A stretch of 64,000 nt of DNA, from contig CM066728.1 of assembly GCA_033961575.1 (NCBI GenBank), positions 36,704,352 through 36,768,351 on the forward strand, in the 5' to 3' direction. Made by a program: the position numbers and the translations under genes. Shown here piece by piece: positions 24,820 to 37,284 of the stretch. This DNA is from Aselliscus stoliczkanus. Lineage: Eukaryota > Chordata > Mammalia > Chiroptera > Hipposideridae. The notes under the pieces are model-generated. The model was not told the origin of the DNA. It was given only the letters and a program-made list of their open reading frames with translations, and did no database searches. The stretch's first letter is position 1. Each line of letters starts with the position of its first letter.

Positions 24820-25110
24820 TCTCTCAGGCTGCTTCCTTTCTCTCTCACCTGCTACACTAGCCACACTGCCCCTCCCCTAACCCTTCCACTTTTATTGATC
24901 ACAACTGAAGTTCCTAGTCTTGCTAACTGACCTCACCAAGAGTAGAATCAAAAGAGTCAAGACCTCACTTTTTGTCCACTTTTCCGGCACTCACTCTCCC
25001 ACCCCATGAGGGAAAGAACTGTATTTCTTGTTCACACCTCTGTGCCAATCCTCTAGGACAATGTCTCCTAGATTGAAGGTGTCCATGAATATTCATGGAA
25101 GAATGAAATA
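24820..25110 (+). mobile_element. L2 LINE 3' end
   Basis: 'ccccatgagggaaagaactg', 'tttcttgttcacacctctg' and 'gaatattcatggaagaatga' are a worn L2 3' UTR. Confidence 0.55.
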
Positions 25111-25372
25111 AGCTGCACAGGGAAGCAGAAGCTAGTGAGGGAGAGAAGAGTGAGGAATGAGTACTAAGCTTTCACTAGCAGCTGTTTCTCTGACCTCATG
25201 GTTAATAATCAATATAGAAAATGACTAGACCACAGGGACATAGATCATTGAAGGCAGCAGTAAGAGTTGAAAGTAGCAATAAAGCAAAAATCAGAGGATG
25301 CCTTTCTGGGAAGAATAGCTCAGGACCAATCTGGGGTATATTATCAGCTTACCAACTCCAGATATATACATA

Positions 25373-25607
25373 TTGGGGGTGCCGAAAAATGTATACACAT
25401 TTGAAAAGATGTTAACACTTTGGTCAAAATTGCTCAAGCAGCAGTTCACCGTAATCAGAAGTGTCTGGATGCTGATGGTAACCACTTTGAGCACCTCTTG
25501 TAACTGCAGAAGTCAAACGTGACTTGTAGTCATCTTTTGTTATCAGTATATATTAATACAGTTTTTTCCTTTCTTAAAATGCATATACATTTTTTTGGCA
25601 CCCCCTG
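25373..25607 (+). mobile_element. Mariner derivative (235 bp) with transposase C-terminus
   Basis: Inverted ends: left 'ttgggggtgccgaaaaatg', right complement 'cagggggtgccaaaaaaatg', with TA on each side (25371-25372, 25608-25609) as in Tc1/mariner insertion. Inside, one frame still reads VKIAQAAVHRNQKC then LDADGNHFEHLL and stop at about 25427-25502. I recognise this as the C-terminal end of a mariner transposase. The catalytic D,D34D core is deleted, so it could move only in trans. Confidence 0.92.
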
Positions 25608-25789
25608 TATATATTATGGTACTAGCTGATTAGATTAGAATCACAGATATTACCTTTAAGCTTAGGCAAATAAACACTCTTTATTCTTAATTTGTGTGAT
25701 AATGTTCCCACTCTTCTGATGTTTGGTAATCATTTATGTTGCTAAGCATTTATTTGCATTTATTAATTTAACATAAGCCTATCAAGTAC

Positions 25790-26270
25790 ATATTTGAAAC
25801 CATACATCCTGCTACAGATGGGGGAATCTTAAAAAATAAAAAATAAATGAGTAGTGCATTGTTCCTGCTCCTGTTCTGAAGGAATGCCACTTGAAAGAGA
25901 CATTCAGGATGACAAATAATACAACATGATAAGTGCTAATCAGGACAAGAAAGAAAGGCTATTGGAGAACAGAGGAGGGAGTCATTATAGTCTCCTGAAA
26001 AGGAGATATGCATGATGACTTTAGAAATAGGAGATATTTCAGTTGAAGTTTGAAGGCGAAATTTGCTAAGCAGTGAAGGAGTACAGTACATGTCAGACAG
26101 GTGTCTAGAGAGGGTGAGACAAAGCACATTTGGAAATGTAAATAATCCGGGTGCCTAGGCTACAGAGAGCATATTGAAAAGTAACAGGGGTTAAGACAGA
26201 AATGATGTTTGGGGCCAGGTACTAAAGATTTAGTTGGCACATGCATTGAAAGTCATCAGAGATCAATGCT
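25790..26270 (-). mobile_element. L2 LINE fragment
   Basis: Antisense L2-like order: 'ttcctgctcctgttctgaagg', 'acatgataagtgctaatcagg', 'agttgaagtttgaaggcg', 'gtgaaggagtacagtac'. Diverged, boundaries approximate. Confidence 0.55.
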
Positions 26271-26789
26271 TTTTTATTATGTAGTTACAGAAAATAATTT
26301 TTATCATGAATAGGTTTTAAACTGAGCACCAATTAAAATAGTGTAAAAGTAGAATCCCTGATCAAAGATGAAATTATATATTTTTAAAATAAAATATTGT
26401 TTTTATATTGTTAACATTGTAGAAGAAATGGTATAGTGAAACAGTTTTTCTCATCCTTTTGTTAATTATTATATTTGGTCACAGGCTCTGGTCTTTGAAC
26501 TCCATATAGGGTTCACTTAAAAGGAGTATTTGATGCTTTTTTTCCCCTTAGTGCTGCTAACAGGTAGAAACGGCTTGTCAGATCTTAACGTATTTTTGTT
26601 ATACTATTTCCAGTGAAAATGATGAGTAGTAAAAATTTCTGGAGGGGAAAGTAGTTTCTTATGTAACATATTCCTTCAATTCTAGGTTCACTTTCAGTAT
26701 GCAATTAATAAATGACTATTGATTGACATTATTTTAAAAAGTCATCTGAGGTATTTTAAGAAAGAGAGTGTTGTGCTGAACCTCAGAAA

Positions 26790-26960
26790 ATTCAGCTCTG
26801 TGACTTGGGAAAATTGTTGGGTTCTATTTCTACAAGTGTGCTTACTTTCCTCCTCCATAGGGGATCCTAATAGTACCTCTCTCTTGTGGTTTATGTGAGA
26901 ACTAAATAGGACTAATACATGCGAAGTACTTAAAACATTGCCAGACTCATGGTAAGTAGT
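26790..26960 (+). mobile_element. MIR SINE fragment
   Basis: 'agctctgtgacttgggaaaat', 'tttcctcctccataggggat', 'aatagtacctctctc', 'atacatgcgaagtacttaaaac' follow the MIR core and 3' part. Confidence 0.8.
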
Positions 26961-27890
26961 TTTTTTTGATCCATTGTTAAGGCAGATTTGGAAGATCCAC
27001 CATTTCCCCACTCCTAGATCACCCAGCATAGTGCACAACATTGAGTATTATTCCTGTAAGGATCCAGTGCCAAAAGGAAGGGCTGTGTTGGCTGCACATA
27101 TATCAGGGCGCTGAGAGCCCAGTGTGTGTGATGACAAATTATGAGCAGAAGCAGCTATTAATCACTCATGCCAAACAAAGGAGAAGGCTGTCCACAAGTT
27201 TCTGCAAGGTGAACGCTTACTCCATTACCTAAGCCAGCATATTTTGTTCTGTGTTGCGCTTCCTCTTCCTTCAGAATTTCCTTCTGGAACATTTTTCGAA
27301 AGCGGTCTTACTCATCAGATGTGTTATAATTTTTAGAAAGCTTCTTTCTCTGATGTTTTTCATCATTCAGCTATCTCTGAACATCCTGAGCTCCTGAAGT
27401 TCTAGGGATTGTCAGCAGAACAAATTGATAACCTTTATTATATGAAATTTGACCTTTACTCCCCTCTCCCCATATTATATTGGTATTTGACATGGTTTTC
27501 CATTTTTAAAAATGCCAACATGGTAAAAAAAAGAAACTATCAGTGTCTGATATGCTAAATGACAATTCAGGGAATTGACTGTCCAGAGCCTAACTTGGAA
27601 ATAGCTCTCTTTGTTTACCCTCTGCAGCTCCCTCAATTGAGAAATGATCTCATCATATCACTCATCTAGGTCATAGTCCTGAGAACAGTTCTCTAAAATG
27701 ATTAAGCCTCGAGATAATTCTATTTTGGTCCAGAACTTTTGCATTGGCCCACGTCAACATTCCATGATGCTCCCCTTCCTATTCTTTCTCCAGGCAATCT
27801 GCTCTACTGGAGCCAACCACAACACCCAAAGGCCACCTGCTGATCTTCAAGTGTCCTCAGTTACCCCCACCACTCTGAATTTCATAGAAT
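26961..27890. other. Unplaced sequence
   Basis: No repeat or gene recognised. About 27240-27420 is free of low-complexity text but has no splice-flanked frame. Confidence 0.5.
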
Positions 27891-27893
27891 TTA

Positions 27894-28421
27894 CCATATT
27901 TTGCTGTGCGTAATGCTCACATTTTGCCCAAATTTGTGAGGGAAAAATAAGGATGCACATTATACGTGGGTAGTACTAATTCTATATCTATATAAATGTT
28001 TTTAATTCTTTTATTTATGCTTATGAGTTAACAGTGTAACTCTAGAAATCAATAACAATAGCCATATGCAAAATAATACCTGGAATACGATAATCCGTTT
28101 TGTTGAACTTTCGATGAACTTGCAAGGACAAAGAGTTCTTGGCCTTCTATGATGCGTAAATATCGTAAATCTGTTACCAGTACATAAAATTGCTTGTACT
28201 TTGTATCTGTTCTTGTGTTTTGCAATTATTTTTTACATAAAATTTCTTGTACCATAATATGTTAAAAAAAATAAATGCTAAAATTCCTTTATAATACAAA
28301 AAACAAGCATTTAAACGTTAAAAAAATAAAAATTTGAATTAAAATATTAAAACAAAAGATTTGTTTTCTCTGGAAGTTTGGGCCAAAATCATGGATGTGC
28401 ATTATACATGGCAAAATACAG
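27894..28421 (+). mobile_element. Non-autonomous TIR element, Tc1/mariner-like (TA target), 528 bp
   Basis: Left end 'ccatattttgctgtgcgtaa' and the complement of the right end 'ctgtattttgccatgtataa' form inverted repeats of about 30 bp, with TA immediately outside on both sides (27892-27893, 28422-28423). Just inside both ends is 'tgctcac'/'tgcacat', then 'attttgcccaaatttg' facing 'tttgggccaaaatcatgg'. The interior is AT-rich and non-coding. TA duplication and terminus suggest a pogo/Tc2-like MITE; the exact family is not known to me. Confidence 0.85.
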
Positions 28422-28576
28422 TAAGTAGTTTGTTCTTAAATTAGAATAAGAAGTGAAATAATTTCCTTGACTGGATTCTTTACTTGATCATGTTATTATG
28501 GATTAGGCTTTGATCAACTTTTTGTGCAAGAGAAGCTTCAATATCAATAGATTCAGGATAAAGTATAAAAAATTGC

Positions 28577-28870
28577 CACCTTGAGCTGAGCTGCTCTGAG
28601 TTGTTGACAGGAGGCTGGATGGTCAAGTGGTTAGAACGTGCACTCTTAGCAACAAGGTTTCTGATTCAACTCCCACATGAGATTGTGGGCTACACCAACC
28701 TGCAACTAAGATTTAACACAGCACCTTGAGCTGAGTGGCCGCGAGCTGCCAACGGGCAGCCGGATAGCGACTGGACTTGGAGCTGAACTAACTGTGCCCT
28801 CCACAACTAAGATTGAAGGACAACAACTTGGCTGTTCCCCTTCCCCAATCCCCCAATAAAAAAATCTTTA
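28577..28870 (+). mobile_element. Family B SINE, long form, 5'-truncated
   Basis: Starts within the body at 'caccttgagctgagctgc', then a tRNA-like module ('ggctggatggtcaagtgg', 'acaaggtttctgattcaac'), 'ctgcaactaagatttaacac', 'ccctccacaactaagattg', and the tail 'ttccccttccccaatccccc' with AATAAA and TCTTT. Flanks AAAAAATTGC at 28567-28576 and 28871-28880 give a short duplication that overlaps the A-tail. Confidence 0.85.
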
Positions 28871-29109
28871 AAAAAAATTGCATATCCCAAGAAATGCAAC
28901 TAATAAAATTAATTGTGTATATATAAATGACCCATGTTGATATAAAGTACTAAACCAATATCTGAAGAAAGCCACTCTCCATCAATGAATTCTTTGCTTT
29001 CTCCTATTTGCAAGTCACTTAAATGCTATTTATTTTAAATAGGTAACCCCTAAATATCTCTAATCTTAAGGAAATAATATGCTCAGAATTGTGTTATGAT
29101 GCTAAGAAG

Positions 29110-29240
29110 ATTAATGTGCAATGATTTATATGACAGCATTATTTATAATAAAAATGTAAAACAATCTAAGTATTCAGCAATAGAGAAATGGTTAAATAAA
29201 TGATGGCGCATGTGTACAATCAAATACTATAAAGCCATCT
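29110..29240 (+). mobile_element. L1 3' fragment
   Basis: 'agcattatttataataaaaat', 'agcaatagagaaatggttaa', 'ataaatgatggcgcatgtg', 'caatcaaatactataaagcc' is an old L1 ORF2 C-terminal or 3' UTR segment. Confidence 0.65.
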
Positions 29241-29378
29241 CAATGCTCAGAGAAGGGCATAAGGAGGAATGTTGAATTCCTCCCTGCTTCCCCAGGTATT
29301 TACCACAGATAGTTACAATAAGCCTTGAAAGACAGGGTAAAGAATTTAGCCTTAAAATAAATAAATACATACATACAT

Positions 29379-29380
<2 letters not shown>

Positions 29381-29442
<62 letters not shown>

Positions 29443-29456
29443 AGAAAGAAAGAAAG
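29381..29456 (+). repeat. (GAAA)n microsatellite
   Basis: About 19 units with one interruption ('gaagaaag') near 29441. Preceded by (ataa)/(acat) units from 29356. Strand-asymmetric purine tract. Confidence 0.95.
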
Positions 29457-32400
29457 GTAAGGTTCCTTAAGCACATGAAAATATACTGTGTTGAAAACAG
29501 TGATTTGGTTAAGAAAACTTATCTTACTGTGGAAGTGTACTCTAAATTGTTTCACCAGCACAGAATACCATGGAAAACACCAACAATCTTAAGGAAATCA
29601 GAAGTGGAGTCAAAGTTGGATGGTGTCAGCTTTAAGGGCCATGTGCCCAAATCTCACCATGAGTCTGGAGTTACTTTACATGAACCACATAGCCCACCTT
29701 GACCCTTTTAACAAGTCAGTTTGCTCAAATAATCAGTTCAATAGAAGAAGCATGCAATCCAAATGGTTTTTAAATTGTTGCTCTGGTCACACCACATAGA
29801 CCAACTTTACAGCTTCCACAGTCAAGCCTGGTCAAATGAGAAATATCACATTCATACAGACTAGCCCTCCACAATGATGTTTTCACTCAAATACCGTTAT
29901 ATCATCACATAATGAATTTTCAACAATTCCCCCTAAGTGATTTGCAAAAATTATATTTCAGATCTCTAATGCATTATGAATATAATGACTTTTATATAAA
30001 TTCCCACTTGCTCAAAGATAATTTCTTTTTAGGCACAAAGAAAATTCAAATTGCAAAATGAAACCATTAAACTCTCCTCACTTGTGAGTGTGGGTGGGGT
30101 GAAGAAACTCTTTGTAAGGAAGGAAGTCATAAAGGATTTTCAACAATTTACTCTACCCTCCTACTATCCTGTCTTTACAACCCACTGATCTGTAAATCCT
30201 TTGGATGCAGATGGTGTGCTTTATGTTTCCCATTGCTACTGACCTCAGACATTTGCCTACAGCTCTTACTTGATGAATAAATCTACCGTAATAGCCTTCA
30301 TTTCACTGCTTCTGTATCACAGATCTGCATTGAGATTTGAAATGATGGAAGTTTCTTAGCCTAGAATTTTATGTGTGAGACTATTTAACAGCAGTATTAA
30401 AGGGTAAGGAAGTGGATGAGAAAGAGGAGGAGAAGGAAGAGGGCAAGGAAGGAAGGATGATGGAAACGGAAGAAGTATGATATAAAACTTTTACCAATGG
30501 CTTGAATAATATCATACCCAAAGGAATTATGGGTATGAGCTGAGATGAGTGGGGCAAAATGGAGTCAGATATAGTCTTGACTAGACTTCATTAAAAGATC
30601 TGTGTTTAACATGCCATACTTCGAAAGCAAAGTTGAGACTATGGTAAATTTGTAGATGGGCTCCTAAAGTATGTTTTTGAAGACATTCTGAACCATGACA
30701 AATCTCCTAAGGGAAAGGGAAAATTCTATATAAAAAGTTATGATAAATGGATAGTGTTCTCTGTGACTATAATTTCCTAAATTTATTTTTATAAAAATGT
30801 TCAAATTATTATCATTAATATCTATCTTATGATCTTATCTACTCAGCTCAGCTACCAGGAACTACAATTAAAGTGGGCAGTTCTACTTTTGGACAAACGC
30901 TTTTATGTCGATTTTCCGTGGATCAGCTTTCAACATAAATTTTGTCCCTTGTGAAGAAATTCAGTACAATGTATTCAGGCCCATAAAATAAGAAAACCTA
31001 TTTTCATCAAGGAAGTGGGGCGCTGCATATTTATGCACAATGCCCCATGTAAATCAGGAACCACAAAACTAAAGGCATTAAAACTCTAGGTCTTTCTGCA
31101 GAACACAGGTTGGCGCATTTTTATGTGAAGGAAAGTTAAAGCTGAGACTCGAATTCTGTGTGGCTGTAATGCTTTCGCCTTAATAAAGATTTGGGCCAGA
31201 AAGAATTGCCATCAATTCACAACATATTTTTCTTTCCAAAATTACATTTTTCTTATAAATATCCCTGGAAAACAACCTCAAGAATTCAATAAACCCTGAA
31301 TCATTTTACCAGTGACCTTATTTCTAGTTGAATGTTCTCGTCAGCATCCTGGAGGAAAAATTGGAATTTGTGATCTTTTTACGAGCCATGCAGATGAAAT
31401 CTGTGATTTAGAACTTACAGTGTTGAGAGACTTGCTAAACTGGGAACAGGGCTTCTGATGTCCAGGATCCCATAAAATGCCTACCTTTATGCTCTTGTCA
31501 CTGTGTTCCTTTTTGGTCAGCTCCACAGGCTCGAAAGGATTTGTGTGGTAATACTAGAATTAAACAGCAGGTTTTAGGTTTAAATGTACCAGGAGGGGTT
31601 TTTCTCCGCCTTTCTCTGACCCTCTCCTCCCCAACTTTTCCACCCCATGGGCAGGAGCTTTTGCAAAGCCCTCCTTTATTGTCCACTCAGTTAGTATTTT
31701 TATCTGACTAGGAATGACATACCTGCAGAGGCTTTGCTTTTTATCCTTGCCTATATTTCAAAGCTTGTTTCTCCCCCTTAGCCCTGCCACCAGCAATTCT
31801 TTGTGGTTTTTCTTGGCCCTCAAAGGCTTAATGGTCCAGAACAGAATTTGAATCTTCAGAAATGTATTCCAACCACCTCTAACAACAGCTTCAGAGAGGT
31901 TCAGGGAGCAGCCACTCAGAGGAGCAAAAGTGATGCCTGTGGCTAAATGTTCCAGGGAGGGTTTTGTCTTTAAAAATCAAGTGAATATATTAAAAGATTG
32001 CTTTCAAACGTGCAGCACTCACTCAGATAGCTTAGGGAGGCTTCAAGATTCACCGGGGATAAGAAGATGAAACTGAGTTTAAAAGTTAATTAGTTAGCTC
32101 TCTTCCTGGATATTTGGTGGCCTCTTCCCTGGGGAAGAGAGAAAAGGAAGAGCATGACTGGGGGAGGAGAATGCTTGCATGAAACTGGCTATTTGGAAGT
32201 CGGTTAATATTAAATGCCCAGTTGCCTCATAGAAGCACAGAAAACTGCAATGCAGTTAAGCAATTATGATTGAAGGAAGCATTCTGTTATTCTCATTAAG
32301 CTCTCATTTGAAACTTTTTTAAAACTTCAAATGAATTAAGCTACTATTTTAAATCCTTGGAGGTTAATATTTTGCTCATTTCTTTGTCAAGGATTCTCTT

Positions 32401-32474
32401 TTAGGATAGGCCTGAAATGAGAGGGAGGAAAAGAGAGTTATAGAGAGAGACAGAAAACTCATATGTGTATGTGC
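29457..32474. other. Repeat-poor interval, conserved-noncoding candidates
   Basis: Three kilobases without a recognised transposon, unlike the rest of the window. Purine-rich text at 30415-30470. Segments 30880-31260 and 31980-32400 have even composition and homeodomain-like AT motifs (e.g. 'ttaattagttag' near 32086) and no coding frame. I cannot test conservation. No promoter, CpG island or exon is visible. Confidence 0.45.
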
Positions 32475-32690
32475 CCCAAAATGTTTTTAACACTTTACAA
32501 ATGCTAATTTATTAATCCTCAACAACACTATGCAGAGTATTATTATTACTCTCATTTTACATATGAGGAAACTAAGGTTCAAAAAGGTAAATAGCTTGCC
32601 CAAGACAGCATAGCTTGTCATTGGCAGAGCCGGGATTCCAACCTAGGAAATCTGACCTCAGAATCTGAGCTAGACTTTTGACAGAAACAT
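32475..32690 (-). mobile_element. MIR SINE
   Basis: Well preserved antisense MIR: 'tttattaatcctcaacaac', 'actctcattttacatatgagg', 'aaactaaggttcaaaaagg', 'agcttgcccaagacagc', 'ggcagagccgggattccaac'. Confidence 0.95.
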
Positions 32691-33880
32691 TAAAAAGCTC
32701 TATTTCTAAGCCCTGCTGAGACTACACACACACACACACACACGCCTCCCAAACCTACCCAGTGGGAAGGGACGGCAGTGAGTCACACCATGGCTCTTAA
32801 AATTACATGTATCACTGCCACTCACATTGCATTAGTCAATGGAAGTCATATGGCCATGGACAATCTGAAGAGAACTGAGAAATTCAATTCTACTATTTTC
32901 TAAAATAGGGGTGGGGGGTTAGGCAGATATATTGGATGAATAGCACTTATGACTACCAGCATGCCTCTTTGAGACCCACCTAGCTCCCTTATCTCTTCCC
33001 TTTAACTGGCAAATTATTTTTAAACCTCCAAGGGGAAGGCCCACTTTCCTTGTACTTTTGGTTCTCTAGTGCAGGATATTTATTGAGAATATTTTTGTCT
33101 GTGTTACCGAAGAATTTTTGAACATATAATCCAGAAAGAAACTTAAAATCAATGGGCTTTCTGCTATGCATTTCTTCCCTGTGACAATGTGTACAGGCTA
33201 TTATTTTGCTTTTAAAGGAGGAGGGACATAAGTTAACATTTCAGAAATATTGCTCTATCCCAATGAGACTAGATGATGATAAAATTTTAGAGTTCAGAGG
33301 TTAGTACAAAAATTTATTTTCTTTTCCAGTCAAATCACCTCTCAGTTCATTGAATTCAATCTGAGCTGGGAACTTATGAATCTCTGCTGCTTCCTAGTCT
33401 TTCTCCCTCTCCAGTCTTCATGTGCACTTTCTGCTTCTGCTAATATCACTGCCTGGATCTGAGTTCTTAACATTCAGTTCTGAAAGGCAAAGGCAGGCCC
33501 TTCAGATCCTATGCATCGCTGATGGTGACTTGAGCAACTTCACAGTGAAAATGTTCTATGGCATAAAATAAGCATTTGTGTGTTAATAGTGGTGGTCTTC
33601 TTCAGGATGTCCTTACACTATTATACTAGTTATATACACTATGAAATCCTTTTCCTCCATATGACTAAGAGACTTCTCTCAGGAGGGATGGGGGAACAAT
33701 GAGCCTGTATCTTACCATTGTTACATGAAAGTATTTGGCATGTCCCAAGTACATGATAAACTGTCCCCCATGTCCATTGTTGGTTTCATCCCTCTAATGC
33801 TAGCACCTTGCTGACTCATGGATTAAGTAACTGAGATGTGGGTACTGTCTAACACTAACATCTTAGTCAGTAGTTTTTAA
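32691..33880. other. Unplaced sequence with short (AC)n
   Basis: A short (ca)n run lies at about 32723-32744. Otherwise no repeat or gene recognised. Confidence 0.5.
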
Positions 33881-33889
33881 ATATGATGA

Positions 33890-34690
33890 TCCCTTTCAAA
33901 ATAAAAATATAGTAGGATAAAAGATATACAGTTGGAAAACAAGCATATGAATAGGTGGTCCACATCATATGTCATCAGGGAATTTTTAATTAAAACAGCA
34001 AGGCTATCCCACCACATACCTACTAGAATGGCCAAAACCCAAATCACTGACACCAAATGCTGGTGAGGATGTAGAGCAACAGGAACTCTCATTCATTCTT
34101 TTTTTTTGAGGGCAGTGTCACTGGCCCTCATATGTGGGACCCAAACCGGGGCCACTGGCTTCCCAAACCAGCGCGTAACCACCGCGCCACTCGGCCGGCC
34201 CCTCATTCATTCTTGATGGGAATGCAAAATGGCACAGCCACTTTGGAACACAGTTTGGTGGTTTCTTACATAACTAAACATGCTCTTACCATAAGATCCA
34301 GCAATTGCTCTCTTTGGTATTTCCAAAGGAATACAAATGTATATCCACACAAAATCCTGCACACATATGTTTATAGCAGCTTTATTCATAATTTCCAATG
34401 GAAGCAACCAAAATATCTTTCAGTAGGTGGAGGGATAAGTAAACTGTGTTGTAACCAGACAATGAAATATCATTCAGTGCTAAAAAGAAATGAGCTATTC
34501 AGCCATGAAAAGACCTGGAGAAAACTTAAGTGCATCTTACTAAGTAAAGGAAACCAATGTGGAAAATATCTAATGATCTGCATCAAATCCAAATGCAGGT
34601 CTTTGGTTGTAACTACTCTTAATCTGGAAATCTATGAACTAAAACATATAGGATATATGACCCCTACACACCCAAAGTTCAAAGTAAATA
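33890..34690 (+). mobile_element. Old L1 3' end, split by a SINE
   Basis: 'atcagggaatttttaattaaaac', 'gctggtgaggatgtagagc', then after the SINE 'gatgggaatgcaaaatggcac', 'agatccagcaattgctc', 'aatgaaatatcattcagtgc', 'agccatgaaaagacctgg'. This is L1 ORF2 C-terminal and 3' UTR text. The 192-codon frame at 34132-34710 starts in the antisense SINE and runs through this L1, so it is not a gene. Confidence 0.85.
34101..34201 (-). mobile_element. Family A SINE, short form, nested in L1
   Basis: Antisense: T-run, 'gagggcagtgtcactggccc', '...cgcgccactcggccggccc'. CTCATTCATTCTT flanks it at 34088-34100 and 34202-34214, a perfect 13-bp duplication. It interrupts the L1 3' end, so it is younger than that L1. 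Confidence 0.97.
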
Positions 34691-35164
34691 CAGTCTTTGT
34701 ATGGTATTGACAATGTTCCACCTCCCAGAGTCCAATTCATTGAAAATCCAGAATTATCCTTGTCACCATTTATGCAATAGTACCAAAATGAAATAAGCAA
34801 GGAGAGCTCATAAAACTCTATTAGTTGCTTTTATACTACTTTGGTTTACATCCAAATTACTCCTAGCTATATTGTTCACTGCTATGTGATTGATAGAATT
34901 AAGTGTATTTAAGAATGCCTGGCCATTTCTGTTAGAAAGGCAATGGGCTATAAACTAGAGAGGTAACTGATTACAAGCTACGACCTGCTCTGAGTCCTAA
35001 AACACAAAAACTCCCTTGGAAGACTACTAAAGACTATGAGAGCCAGTAGAGAGGACACTCTTGGTACTAAGCTAGGGAGGTGAAATAAAATCTTCAAAAA
35101 CTGACATGGATCTAAACCTTTGGAGAGTAGTTGTGTTTATAAGGACTTTATTAGGCTTCCAAAA

Positions 35165-35166
<2 letters not shown>

Positions 35167-35210
<44 letters not shown>
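35167..35210 (+). repeat. (GT)22 microsatellite
   Basis: Perfect run of 44 bp, followed by 'atagtgtgtgtat'. Confidence 0.97.
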
Positions 35211-35213
<3 letters not shown>

Positions 35214-35221
35214 GTGTGTGT

Positions 35222-35890
35222 ATCTTTCTTCCATACATATATATGGAAGAAAGGACATAGCATTATAGCTCCATGGTATAGTTATGTTTAACAAAAGTGC
35301 TATCGTTTGACATTAAGTGGGTTTACTAATCCTTTTCAGTTACCCTGGTAGCTCTCTATAAGAATTTTACAGTTATTTCCCAGTTACCCAATGAAGGCTT
35401 TTTCATCCTTTGCTTATTTTTTTATTGCTTTCCAACATGATATATTTTCTAGAAATGAGAATGTGATTCTGTTGGGAAAAGAAGACAAAAACAAGGAGAA
35501 CTAATTTATCTATAATAATTATTGGCAAGCAATTGGGTAACAAAGTCAATAATTACTGTTAAATTTCCTGGGCCTCAACCTGAAATTTATTCTCTTGCAA
35601 AGCTGACATCCAGAATTTTCCTAAAACCCAGCACCACAATACTACAGAAAAGAGAAAACAAGTCATTCTTCTCTGCAGTCATTCATTCTGTGATGCATGT
35701 CTGACTGAAATAGAGTGAGTCTCTTTTGTTTCAGAATTAAAAGAAGCTCTACTAATGATAATGGAACATCCTAGAATTATACAAGGAGTTGATGGTCTCA
35801 GAACAGAGACAATTAAAATAATGGTAAGAAAAGAAAAGAAAAGAAGACACCTCTGGACTTCAAAAGAAATTCAGACTAACCAATAAAAGT
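35222..35890. other. Unplaced sequence
   Basis: No repeat or gene recognised. A short (aaaag)n run near 35828-35845. Confidence 0.5.
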
Positions 35891-35899
35891 ATATCTCAA

Positions 35900-36215
35900 A
35901 AACATGTTGAATAAAAAATAAATTACAGGGAAAATATATATCAGCTTTTTATATACCATTTATGAATACATGCATATGTAAATAAATAAATAAATACATA
36001 AATACACACACACACACACATTTACACCATTTTCAGTATGGTGCTTATCTTTGAGGAACAAGCAGAGTAGTTCTTAGAAGGATTAAGAAATGGCTTCACT
36101 TTCTGAATCTCTAACATTTTATTTGGTGGGTATAATGGATGTTCATAATATTATTCTCTATACTTTTCTATATGCTTTATATATTTCATAAGTTAAAAAT
36201 TTTACAAAGGTTAAG
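35900..36215 (+). mobile_element. Probable L1M 3' UTR
   Basis: AT-rich stretch with (aaat)n and (ac)n near 35978-36020, then 'ggtgcttatctttgagg', 'tataatggatgttcat' and 'tacttttctatatgctttat', the order I know from old L1 3' ends. Weak. Confidence 0.45.
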
Positions 36216-36778
36216 AGTGCTTTCCAAATAATATGCCAACACTGATATGAGAAGCTGGCAATGGATGCAGAATAGTCTAGAACCTAAAAGAAAAGTTCAC
36301 AAAAAGGAACAAAACTAGAATGATGAAGATAAAAAAAGGAAAGGAATGCAGAGAATTGAATTCTATTAGCCTGACTTTCTATAGGTTTCATCAGTTCCTA
36401 AGACGAATCTTAGCCTATACTCACCCAATACCAGAGCACAAAACAAGAGCATATGCACAATTATTTTATTTAACTATTTCATTACTCATTCTGGACTGTT
36501 ATCCCTTAATCAACACTTAAGTTGGTCTAATTTGCTTGTATGATTGGGTGACCCAGACCTTCAACCCTGAAGATCAGAGTCCTCAGGTGCTTTAACCTTT
36601 GGGGCTGTTGTTGCTACAATTTTAAATGTACGATTATCACTGAGTTTAAAGGTATCACAAAAAAACTTGATGAGTTTCCTGATTTTAGACATTTTTTTTT
36701 CTCTCCTCATTTGTGTAACCATAACCCTGGATCTTTACTGGGATATAATGATAAAGCCCATTGAAATTAAGATCTCCC

Positions 36779-37284
36779 ATCAATAGGTGATTGGATAAAG
36801 AAATTGTGGTACATTTATATGTACAATGGGGTATAAAAAAAATGAATGAAATCTTACCATTTGCAATAACATGGATAGACCTAGGAGATATTATGCTAAG
36901 TGAAATAAGTCAGAGTGAGAATGACAAATACCATATGATCTCACTTATGTGTGGAATCTAAAGAACAAAATAAACAAGCAAACAAAACAGAAATAGACTC
37001 ATAGATACAGAGGAAAAAACTGATGATTGCTATATGGGAGGGGGATTGGGAGGATGGGTGAGAAAGTGTAGGTATTAGAAAATACAAATTGATAGTCACA
37101 AAACAGTCACGGGGATGTGAAATACAGTATGGGGAATATAATCAATAATGTTGTAAAGACCATAGTAGTAGACTTGGGGGGGCAGGTTATCATGTTGTGA
37201 GGAGTAAATGTCTAATCATTCTATTGTTTTTGTACACCTGAAACTAATAATAAAAAAGAGAGAGAACTAAAAGGAAAAAAAAAA
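36779..37284 (+). mobile_element. L1 3' end, 5'-truncated insertion
   Basis: 'atcaataggtgattggataaag', 'atcttaccatttgcaataac', 'aaataagtcagagtgagaat', 'gatctcacttatgtgtgg', 'gaaactaataataaaa', then an A-rich tail. Target duplication GAAATTAAGATCTCCC lies at 36763-36778 and again at 37338-37353, with a one-mismatch copy at 37285-37300. Tail plus flank appears to be tandemly duplicated on the right (see findings). Confidence 0.93.

Noticed and set aside
29381..29456. CRISPR-like regular repeat
   Set aside because: Simple (GAAA)n microsatellite without spacers, in a mammalian sequence.
34132..34710. 192-codon plus-strand open frame, the longest in the window
   Set aside because: It starts in an antisense SINE and continues through an old L1 3' end, so it is a composite of two repeats.
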